The notes under the pieces are model-generated. The model was not told the origin of the DNA. It ran no database searches and was given only the letters and a program-made list of their open reading frames with translations. This document shows, piece by piece, positions 33,806 to 41,056 of a stretch of DNA of 64,000 nt. Made by a program: the position numbers and the translations under genes. Source of the stretch: Sphingopyxis sp. H053 (GTDB taxonomy: Bacteria > Pseudomonadota > Alphaproteobacteria > Sphingomonadales > Sphingomonadaceae); the NCBI RefSeq assembly GCF_001468225.1, contig NZ_LNRU01000003.1:186001-250000 (forward strand). Direction: 5' to 3'. Position 1 is the first letter of the stretch; every line of letters begins with the position of its first letter.

Positions 33806-34153
33806 ATGAGCATCGAACGCCTGCATTCGGGCCCGCGCATGAGCCAGGCCGTGATCCATGGCGGCATCGTTTATCTTGCCGGCCAGGTTGGCGCACCGGG
33901 CGAGGACGCGACCGCGCAAACGCGCGCCATTCTCGCATCGATCGACGAATTGCTCGCCGAGGCCGGCACCGACCGGTCGCACCTGCTCACGGCCATGATC
34001 TGGTTGGCCGACATGGCCGATTTCGCCGCCATGAACGTGGTTTGGGAAGAATGGCTTGGCGGCGCCAATGCGCCGACGCGGGCGACCGGCGAAGTTCGTC
34101 TGGCAACCCCCGACTACCGGGTGGAGATCATCGTCACCGCCGCCCGGCCCTGA
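33806..34153 (+). CDS. RidA/YjgF-family protein
   Basis: A 115-residue protein of the RidA family, trimeric enamine/imine deaminases that clear 2-aminoacrylate. Family features are MSQAVIHGGIVYLAGQVG, ATAQTRAILASIDELLAEAGTD, AMNVVWEEWL and a late catalytic-type region TRATGEVRLATPDYRVEI. The catalytic Arg of true RidA is expected near residue 105; here DYRVEI supplies one, but whether it aligns needs an alignment. AAGGAGA precedes the ATG at 33806. Confidence 0.85.
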   Translation: MSIERLHSGPRMSQAVIHGGIVYLAGQVGAPGEDATAQTRAILASIDELLAEAGTDRSHLLTAMIWLADMADFAAMNVVWEEWLGGANAPTRATGEVRLATPDYRVEIIVTAARP

Positions 34154-34169
34154 CGCAGAAACTTCTCGA

Positions 34170-34216
34170 GGCAGTCGAAGCAAGGCCGGGACTGCGTGGC
34201 GTTGCTTCGAACTGCC
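34170..34216. terminator. hairpin between convergent ridA-like gene and TonB receptor
   Basis: GGCAGTCGAAGCAA pairs with TTGCTTCGAACTGCC with a single bulged base and an 18-nt loop. It is located between two convergent genes and followed by CCGAAAA. Confidence 0.55.
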
Positions 34217-34232
34217 CCGAAAACGGATCCGA

Positions 34233-37013
34233 TCAGAAATCGACCCGCGCACCGACGGTGAAGTAGCGGCCGACGACGTCGTACAGCGTGCTGTTGACGG
34301 TGATGAGCGGGGGATCGCGGTCGAACACATTGTTTACATTGCCGAACAGCATGAAGCGATCGTCGATCTTGAACCGCGCGCCGAGGTCGACATAGGTCCG
34401 CGAGGCGATCTTGTTGTTGATCAGCGTCGTGCGCGTCCGGTCAAAATTGCCGCCATCGACGTACCGCGCGCGGATGTCGAACCCGACATTGTCATCCTCA
34501 TAGGTCGCGCTGAGCGTCCCGCGCCATTTCGGCGTCGCGCGCAGCACCGAATCGCCGACATCGCCCGCGGTCTCGACGCGCGTAACGCCGGTATCGAACA
34601 CCAGCTTGTCGACATAGGTCGCCAGCGCGCGGATGCGCAGGCTGCCCGGCAGGCCCGCACTGACGTTCGACAGGTTGACGACATAGGATGCCTCCATGTC
34701 GAGCCCGCTCGTCTCGAAGCTCGCGATATTCTGCTGGGTGGCGGCCACCTGCGTAACCGTCCCCGTCGCATCACGCGTGATGCTGTCGCAGGCGGATGTG
34801 ACCCCGCGCGAGCACAAGAGCGTGAGGTTCGATCCGTTCAGCGCGGTGACCGCACCGTCGATCTTGATCTTGTAGTAATCGACCGAAGCGCTGAAGCCGC
34901 GCAGGAAGGACGGCGAATATGTTGCGCCGATGGCCGTCGTGTAGCTCACTTCCGGCACCAGATTGGGGTTGCCGCCGGTGAATGTCGTCACGGTCGAGGG
35001 CTGCGGATTATAGGCGGGGTTGGCCGCGGCTCGCCCGGCCCTGTCCTGATCGTTGAGCGGCCCGATGTTGATCGCGCGGAGCGCGAACAATTCGCCGATG
35101 CCCGGCGAGCGAATGTCGCGCGAGCGCGTTGCGCGCAGCAGCAGGTCGCCAAACAGCCGCGCGGTGCCGCCGGCTTTCCACGTCCAGATGCCGCCGCTGG
35201 TGCTGTAATCCGAATAGCGTGCCGCACCGCTCAGGTCGATTTCGACCGCATTTTCGAGTTTGAGCAGCGGGAACAGGACTTCGCCGAACGCTTCCTTGAC
35301 GTTGAACCCGCCCGAGGTTGGCGTCGAAAAGACGAGAATGCCGAAGTTGCTGGCGTTCGCGATCGTGAAATCATCGCGCGACGAGATCTGTTCTTCCCAG
35401 CGCGCCTCGGCGCCGATCGCGACGGTCACCGGGCCGGCCCACAAGGAGAAGAGATCACCCTGCACTTCGGCGCCCACCGAATCGAGCTTGGTGGTGCCGA
35501 ACGATTGCTGCGCCCCCGTAACATAGTCGCGCGCTTCGGGCGACGCGTTCAAGGCGCCGAAGGGGTTGAGCGGGCGGCACGCCGGATCGTCATTCGCCGG
35601 GTTGGCGTCGGCATTGATCGCGCAGACGATTTGCCCGCCGCTCGACACCGCGTTGATCGCATTGCTGAACTGCCGGACCAGCCGCGAGTTGCCCATCGAC
35701 TGTTCGCTCTCGACCTCGCCATGGCTGTACCAGGCTTTGTAGCGGAAGCCGTTGCCGAACGTGCCGTCGACGCCAATCGCGCCTTCCTTGCTGACCCGCT
35801 CGCCGCGGAACTGCAGTTGAAGGATGTCGTTGAAATAGCGGCCGAAGGTAAAGCTCGTCTCGCCCGCGGCAGCGAGCCGGTCGCGGACCGCGGTCGACAG
35901 ATAGGGGTTGTTCGCCTGGATCGTGAGGTACGGCAGGCCGAGCGCCCCGCCGACCGTATAGTCGCCGAAGAAGGGCGCGTTCGACAGCGAGCGCGCATAG
36001 CTGCCATCGACCCAGAAGGTCGCGTCGCCGACCTCATAGCTCAGCCGGGCGTAGGTGCTCAGCCGCTCGAAAGGCGAGGAGACGGGAATCGTATCATAGA
36101 GGTTGATGCCGTCGGCGCCGCCGACCATCCGGAGCGGGAAAGCGCCCGCGCCGACGCTCGTACCGCGACCGAAAGCGCGCAGCGTGCCGTCGGCGTTGAA
36201 CGTCTGCCCCGCGAGCACACCGCTGGTGATGAGGCCGCCCAGCGTGACATTGCCGAAGTTCACATCGCGGACCAGTTCCGACCCCGTGCCCGACGGAATG
36301 AAATCGGGGCTGTTGAGGTTCGGGCGCGTGCTGCGGTTGATTACACCGCTGTCTTTGACATATTCGCCGCCGATGATGAAATGGCCGCGCCCGTCGGCGA
36401 AGCCGGAGCCGAATTTCGCGTCGAAACCATAGCGGAACCCATCGCCGCGCGACGAAACGCCGACATTGCCGCCGATCGACAGCCCGTCATAATCCTTGTC
36501 GAGCAGGATGTTGACGACGCCCGCGACCGCGCCCGAGCCCCAGGCGGCCGAGGCGCCGCCGGTCACGACCTCGACGCGCTCGACCAGATTTGTCGGGATG
36601 AAGTTCAGATTGCCCTCGCCGACGAAGCGGCGGCCGTCGAGCAGCACCAGCGTGCGGTTCGAACCGAGGCCGCGCATGTCGACGGGCGCGGTGCCGGTCG
36701 AGGTGTTGCCGTTCGACACGGTCGGCGTCGTGGTGGGGCGGATTTGCGGCAGGTCGTTCAGCACCTGCTGGATGTTCGGACGCGCGCCGAGGCGCAATTC
36801 ATCCTCGCCGATCACCGTCGTGGGGGTCGGCTGATCGAAACCGGCGCGCGCGATACGCGATCCGGTGACGAGGATTTCCTCATCGGCGGTGGCCTCGGTC
36901 TCGGCGACGGTTTGCGCCGCGGCCGGCACCGCGAGCCATAATCCGGCCGCCAACGCCGCAATGCTGCTGCCGCGCGCGAGCCGGTAACCGAGCTTATCAC
37001 TGTCCTTACGCAT
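34233..37013 (-). CDS. TonB-dependent receptor (Oar/sphingomonad type), divergent from M19/DgcN operon
   Basis: A 926-residue outer-membrane receptor. The signal peptide spans about 1-33 and the TonB box is EEILVTGSRI (about 45-54). Plug motifs are PDI-like NDLPQIRPTTTPTV, DMRGLGSNRTLVLLDGRRFV and EVVTGGASAAWGSGAVAGVVN. The barrel runs to a terminal Phe. This GSRI subclass in sphingomonads often imports peptides, glycans or aromatic compounds. I use the ATG at 37013 with GGATGAG upstream. It faces the peptidase-like operon across 322 nt holding a perfect palindrome, so both are probably co-regulated and the substrate is what that operon processes. Confidence 0.92.
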   Translation of the reverse strand: MRKDSDKLGYRLARGSSIAALAAGLWLAVPAAAQTVAETEATADEEILVTGSRIARAGFDQPTPTTVIGEDELRLGARPNIQQVLNDLPQIRPTTTPTVSNGNTSTGTAPVDMRGLGSNRTLVLLDGRRFVGEGNLNFIPTNLVERVEVVTGGASAAWGSGAVAGVVNILLDKDYDGLSIGGNVGVSSRGDGFRYGFDAKFGSGFADGRGHFIIGGEYVKDSGVINRSTRPNLNSPDFIPSGTGSELVRDVNFGNVTLGGLITSGVLAGQTFNADGTLRAFGRGTSVGAGAFPLRMVGGADGINLYDTIPVSSPFERLSTYARLSYEVGDATFWVDGSYARSLSNAPFFGDYTVGGALGLPYLTIQANNPYLSTAVRDRLAAAGETSFTFGRYFNDILQLQFRGERVSKEGAIGVDGTFGNGFRYKAWYSHGEVESEQSMGNSRLVRQFSNAINAVSSGGQIVCAINADANPANDDPACRPLNPFGALNASPEARDYVTGAQQSFGTTKLDSVGAEVQGDLFSLWAGPVTVAIGAEARWEEQISSRDDFTIANASNFGILVFSTPTSGGFNVKEAFGEVLFPLLKLENAVEIDLSGAARYSDYSTSGGIWTWKAGGTARLFGDLLLRATRSRDIRSPGIGELFALRAINIGPLNDQDRAGRAAANPAYNPQPSTVTTFTGGNPNLVPEVSYTTAIGATYSPSFLRGFSASVDYYKIKIDGAVTALNGSNLTLLCSRGVTSACDSITRDATGTVTQVAATQQNIASFETSGLDMEASYVVNLSNVSAGLPGSLRIRALATYVDKLVFDTGVTRVETAGDVGDSVLRATPKWRGTLSATYEDDNVGFDIRARYVDGGNFDRTRTTLINNKIASRTYVDLGARFKIDDRFMLFGNVNNVFDRDPPLITVNSTLYDVVGRYFTVGARVDF

Positions 37014-37085
37014 CTCATCCACCCCTTTGTGCTGAGCCGCTCGATGGCGGCCTTTTTTTGGTTCCCCCCATGGAAGCTGCCACAA

Positions 37086-37101
37086 TGTCCTATTTAGGAC
37101 A
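37086..37101. promoter_or_regulatory. perfect 16-bp palindrome, candidate operator
   Basis: TGTCCTATTTAGGACA is perfectly symmetric (7-bp arms, 2-bp centre). It lies next to an AATATATTT element ~75 nt upstream of the TonB receptor. Related half sites (GTCCTAA, AGGATAATAT) recur at 37293-37309 near the divergent promoter. It looks like a binding site for a dimeric regulator that is not encoded in this window. Confidence 0.65.
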
Positions 37102-37276
37102 ATATATTTCTTTTGAGAGAAATTAGGCTCATAACTGCCATGCGCTCCCCTGACGCCCGTCGGCCTCGGGTGTCGAATCGGGCCGAAAATCGGGATGACG
37201 GCGGTGCGGCCATGGCGCACGCGCTCGCCGCTCGCTTGGAACGCGCGGAGGTTTTTCAGGATTCGAAAGCGATGGA

Positions 37277-37305
37277 TTGACGAAGCCCTGCCAGGATAAT
37301 ATCGT
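37277..37305 (+). promoter_or_regulatory. candidate sigma70 promoter of the M19/DgcN operon
   Basis: TTGACG and TATCGT are separated by 17 nt, about 30 nt before the SD region. The -10 element overlaps the half site GTCCTAA of the candidate operator. Confidence 0.45.
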
Positions 37306-37341
37306 CCTAATCAGAAAATCAAAAATAGACAGGGGATGATG

Positions 37342-38484
37342 ATGCTATTTTCTCGACGGCAGGCGATTTGCGCCGCGGGCGCGGCGCTCGCTACTCCCCT
37401 CGCCGCGCCTTATGTCGCGCGCGCGCATTTCCAGATCAATCCGGCGACGAACCGCGCCTATTCGAAGCGCGCGATCGAGCTGGTCCAGCGCGCGGTCGTC
37501 GTCGACATGCTCGCGCCGATCAAGATCGACTTCGACCCCAGCTATTACACCAAGGCGCTGAGCGAAAAGGAAACCGCAGACTTTCGCGCCAGCGGCATCA
37601 ACGCCATCCACCACGCGGTCGGCATCGGCGGCCCGACGGCGAAGGAACAGGCGCTCAGCTTCTTTGCGATCTGGGGCAATTTCGTCGCGCGCAACAGCCA
37701 TGTCTTCACCGGGGTCGACAAGTTCGCCGACATCCTGCGCGCCAAGAAGGACGGCAAGGTCGCGGTGATCATGGGATTGCAGAACGCCGACCATTTCAAC
37801 CGCCCCGCCGACGTCAAGACCTTCTACGAGATCGGCCAGCGCTGTGCGCAGCTCACCTATAATTCGCAGAACCGCATCGGATCGGGATCGACCGAGCGTG
37901 TCGATGGCGGCGTCAGCGATTTCGGCGTCGAGATCATCAAGGCGATGAACGAGGTCGGCATGCTGGTCGATGTGTCGCACAGCGGCGACCGCACCACCCT
38001 GGATGCAATCGAGATTTCGCCCAAGCCGATCGCGATCACGCACAGCAATTGCCGCGCGCTGATCGATCATCCGCGCGTCAAGACCGACGAGGCGATCAAG
38101 GCGCTCGCCGCCAAGGGCGGGGTGATGGGCATCACCGGGGTGCGGAACTTCGTGAGCAAGACCGATCCGACGACGATCGTGAATTATGTCGACCATATCG
38201 ACCATGTCGTGAAGCTCGTCGGGATCGACCATGTCGGCGTCGGCACCGATTCCGACCTCTATGGCTATGACGACACCTCGCCCGAAATGAACAAGATGCT
38301 GCGCGGGGCCTATAAGGACAGCTACGCCTTTCGCGAGAAGATCGACGTCGACGGGTTCGACCACCCGCTCAAGATGTTCGACCTGACCGAAGAACTGCTG
38401 CGCCGCAAATATTCCGACGCGAATATCCTCGCGGTGCTCGGCGGCAATTTCCAGCGGCTGCTCACCGCGACGTGGGGCGGTTGA
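37342..38484 (+). CDS. M19 (membrane/renal dipeptidase) family protein with altered metal site
   Basis: A 380-residue exported protein with Tat-like N-terminus (SRRQAICAAGAALATPLA). The amidohydrolase barrel matches M19: LTYNSQNRIGSG, MLVDVSHSGDRTTLDAI (metal His), PIAITHSNCRAL (metal His) and VGVGTDSDLYG. The canonical first ligands are missing: where M19 enzymes have HxD (DGHND) this has VVDMLAP (53-59), and the bridging Glu position reads IMGLQNADH. It may bind one metal or use another chemistry. Three ATGs run in tandem at 37336-37344; I use the third, 6 nt after AGGGG. Its stop overlaps the next start (TGATG). Confidence 0.82.
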   Translation: MLFSRRQAICAAGAALATPLAAPYVARAHFQINPATNRAYSKRAIELVQRAVVVDMLAPIKIDFDPSYYTKALSEKETADFRASGINAIHHAVGIGGPTAKEQALSFFAIWGNFVARNSHVFTGVDKFADILRAKKDGKVAVIMGLQNADHFNRPADVKTFYEIGQRCAQLTYNSQNRIGSGSTERVDGGVSDFGVEIIKAMNEVGMLVDVSHSGDRTTLDAIEISPKPIAITHSNCRALIDHPRVKTDEAIKALAAKGGVMGITGVRNFVSKTDPTTIVNYVDHIDHVVKLVGIDHVGVGTDSDLYGYDDTSPEMNKMLRGAYKDSYAFREKIDVDGFDHPLKMFDLTEELLRRKYSDANILAVLGGNFQRLLTATWGG

Positions 38485-39524
38485 TGAACGCGATGACCGA
38501 CCGCATCGCGGGCGCACTCGTCCTGCCGCAGCCCTATGTGCTGTTCCTCGGTGACACGACCATCCCGGGTTTCGCAAAGACCGCCTTCGGGCTGAAGGAT
38601 TGGGCGCCCGACAAATGTGTCGGCGAGCTGCGGCTGCCCGGCGCCACGGTCACCACCGGGCTGCAGGCGCTCACCGCCGCCGAAGCACGGGCGCGCGGCG
38701 CGCGGGCGCTGGTGATCGGTGTCGCCAACCTCGGCGGCGTGATCCCCGCGAACTGGCGCACGTCGCTGATCGAGGCGCTGGAGGCGGGGCTCGACCTGAT
38801 CGCGGGCATGCACATGCGCCTTTCCGACATCCCCGAACTTGCCGAAGCCGCGCATCGGCTCGGCCGCCAGCTGATCGACGTGCGTGTGCCGCCGCCGCAG
38901 ATCCCCGTCGGTACGGGCCGCAAGCGCAGCGGCAAGCGGCTGCTGACGGTCGGCACCGACTGCGCGCTCGGCAAGAAATATACCGCGCTGGCGCTGGCCC
39001 GCGCCTTCATGGCGCGCGGCATCGACAGCGATTTCCGCGCGAGCGGCCAGACGGGCATCATGATCGCGGGCGGCGGCATCGCGATGGACGCCGTCGTTTC
39101 CGATTTCGAGGCGGGCGCGGCCGAACTGCTCTCGCCCGACGCGCCCGCGGGCCATTGGGACGTGATCGAGGGCCAGGGCGCGCTGACCCACCCATCCTAT
39201 GCCGCGGTGTCGCTCGGCCTGCTCCACGGCAGCCAGCCCGATGTCTTCGTCGTCTGCCACGAGCCCGGCCGTACCGAGATGCTCGGCACCGCGGGCTATA
39301 CGCTGACCAGCGTCGAGGAGATCGTCGAGCTCACGATGTTGCTCGGCCGGCGGACCAATCCCGCGATCCGATGCGGAGGCTTTGCCTTCAACACCTCGGC
39401 GCTGGGCGAAGCGGCGGCAACCGAGCTGATGGCGCGCGAGAGCGTGCGGCTCGGCTTGCCGGTCGCCGATCCGGTCCGCGGCGGACCCGCATTCGACGCA
39501 CTCGTCGACAGCTGCCTCGCATGA
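38484..39524 (+). CDS. DUF1611 protein, DgcN-type (N-acetyl-D-glutamate synthase family)
   Basis: A 346-residue cytoplasmic protein. The N-terminal Rossmann-like part (GATVTTGLQALTAAEARARG, VIGVANLGGVIP) precedes a P-loop-like segment GTDCALGKKYTALALARAF (about 158-176), then FRASGQTGIMIAGGGIAMDAVVSDF and DVIEGQGALTHPSYAAVS. This is DUF1611. A marine bacterial member, DgcN, acetylates D-glutamate and acts with DgcA. DgcA is not in this window. The ATG overlaps the stop of the M19-like gene, so the two products are made together. Confidence 0.82.
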   Translation: MNAMTDRIAGALVLPQPYVLFLGDTTIPGFAKTAFGLKDWAPDKCVGELRLPGATVTTGLQALTAAEARARGARALVIGVANLGGVIPANWRTSLIEALEAGLDLIAGMHMRLSDIPELAEAAHRLGRQLIDVRVPPPQIPVGTGRKRSGKRLLTVGTDCALGKKYTALALARAFMARGIDSDFRASGQTGIMIAGGGIAMDAVVSDFEAGAAELLSPDAPAGHWDVIEGQGALTHPSYAAVSLGLLHGSQPDVFVVCHEPGRTEMLGTAGYTLTSVEEIVELTMLLGRRTNPAIRCGGFAFNTSALGEAAATELMARESVRLGLPVADPVRGGPAFDALVDSCLA

Positions 39525-39559
39525 CCGGCGCGATATCCACCGATTTTACGGAGACTTGC

Positions 39560-41044
39560 ATGACCCGTTTTCCGGCCCTGCGCCGCACCGCATTCGCCGC
39601 CGCGCTTCTCGGCTCGATCGCCCTGCCCTCCGCCGCCGTGGCGCAGGCCGCTGCCGAAACCAGCTACAGCATCCCGCAGGACCGCATCAGCGGGCTCGCC
39701 GATTTCGTCGATGGCGTGATGGCGCAGCAGATCGCGACGCGCGAGGTCGCGGGTGCGGTGGTCACCGTCGTCTATCGCGACAAGGTCCTTTTCTCCCGCG
39801 GTTACGGCTTTGCCGATATCGACAAGGGCATCGCGGTCGACGGGCAGCAGACTTTGTTCCGGCCGGGGTCGGTGTCGAAGATGTTCACCTGGAGCGCGCT
39901 GCTGCAACAGGTCGAGGCGGGCCGCGTCGATCTCGACGCCGATGTGAACAAATATCTCGATTTCAAAATCCCCGAGTTCGAAGGCAAGCCGATCCGCGTG
40001 CGTGACCTGCTATCACACACGCCCGGGATGAGCGACGTCGGCGGGCTGACCGCGCCGACGCCCGACAAGATCACGCCTTATGTCGAATGGATGAAGACAC
40101 ATATTCCGGTGCGCCATTGGGCCCCGGGGACCGAGACCTCCTATTCGAACTATGGCTCGGTTCTCGCGGGCTATATCGTCGAGCGCGTGTCGGGCGAAGC
40201 CTTTCCCGACTATGTCGAAAAGCACATCTTCGCGCCGCTCGGCATGAATGCGACGACCTTTCGCGAACCTTTGCCCGCCGCGCTCGCGCCGCGCATGGCG
40301 TCGGGTTATCAGGTCAAGGACGGGCGGCTCGTCGCCGACCCGTTCGAGCTGTTCAGCCCGGTGATGCCCGCGGGATCGGGAACGAGCAGCGGGCCCGACA
40401 TGGCACGCTTCATGATGGCGATGATGAACGGCGGCGCGCTCGGCAACGCGCGCATCCTGAAGCCCGCCTCGGTCAAATATCTGATGACCAATTCGGTCGC
40501 CAACGCCCCCGGCCTGCCCGGCATGGCGCACGGCTTTTTCGTCGTCCGCGAGAAAGGCCCGCGCATGGTCGGGCATGGCGGCAACACCGGCGATTTCCAT
40601 TCGAATATGATTTTGGCGCCCGAGGCGGGGCTGGGCTTCTTCATCTCCGAAACCGGCGGCGAGGGCAGCTATGGCGGGCGCACCGAACTGACCGAGGCAC
40701 TCATCGGCCGGCTGTTCCCCGTCGCCCCAGCCCCGCGCGTCGCTGCGCCCGCGAACGAAACATTGCCGCTCGGCGCCTATCGCGTGAACCGGCGCGACTA
40801 TGCGCGCGCGCCCGATCCCGAGCGCGACCTGAAGATCGCCGGGGCGGGCCCGAATGCCGTCACCGTCACCAACGACGGGAAAACCAGCTATTGGGAACGT
40901 ATTGGCCCGATGCGGTTCGAACAGGCGACCGGCGCCCGCGCCGGCGGCCCTTATGAGCAATTGCTATTCCATGGCGCCGAGGGGCGCTGGCGCCTGTCCT
41001 TCACGTCGCAACCGCATGTTCTTTATCATTTCGTTCAGCCCTGA
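39560..41044 (+). CDS. secreted SxxK serine hydrolase (beta-lactamase family)
   Basis: A 494-residue exported hydrolase with a signal peptide (about 1-29). Catalytic motifs are RPGSVSKMFTW (SxxK), TSYSNYGS (YxN) and VGHGGNTGDFHS (HGG, in place of KTG). A C-terminal ~100-residue beta domain follows the catalytic part (LGAYRVNRRDYARAPDPERD.. to the end). HxG-type enzymes of this fold are often esterases or D-amino-acid-specific peptidases. Given the M19-like and DgcN neighbours, a peptidase or amidase on D-amino-acid-containing peptides is a reasonable guess. GGAGA precedes the ATG. Confidence 0.88.
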   Translation: MTRFPALRRTAFAAALLGSIALPSAAVAQAAAETSYSIPQDRISGLADFVDGVMAQQIATREVAGAVVTVVYRDKVLFSRGYGFADIDKGIAVDGQQTLFRPGSVSKMFTWSALLQQVEAGRVDLDADVNKYLDFKIPEFEGKPIRVRDLLSHTPGMSDVGGLTAPTPDKITPYVEWMKTHIPVRHWAPGTETSYSNYGSVLAGYIVERVSGEAFPDYVEKHIFAPLGMNATTFREPLPAALAPRMASGYQVKDGRLVADPFELFSPVMPAGSGTSSGPDMARFMMAMMNGGALGNARILKPASVKYLMTNSVANAPGLPGMAHGFFVVREKGPRMVGHGGNTGDFHSNMILAPEAGLGFFISETGGEGSYGGRTELTEALIGRLFPVAPAPRVAAPANETLPLGAYRVNRRDYARAPDPERDLKIAGAGPNAVTVTNDGKTSYWERIGPMRFEQATGARAGGPYEQLLFHGAEGRWRLSFTSQPHVLYHFVQP

Positions 41045-41056
41045 GGAGAAGCCATC

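Larger units (their letters stand above)
37014..37335. other. 322-nt divergent promoter region
   Basis: No coding potential is seen between the TonB receptor and the M19-like gene. The stretch holds an AT-rich segment (37080-37130) with a perfect 16-bp palindrome on the receptor side and a second AT-rich segment (37277-37330) with a plausible promoter on the operon side. Confidence 0.75.

Noticed and set aside
34056-36941. 961-codon plus-strand frame opposite the second TonB receptor
   Set aside because: It is an antisense shadow of codon bias; the composition is non-protein-like (Arg, Ala, Asp, Ile rich) and it runs through the ridA-like gene's 3' end.
38600-39559. 320-codon upstream extension of the first SxxK hydrolase
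   Set aside because: It overlaps the DUF1611 gene in another frame; the signal peptide and SD place the start at 39560.
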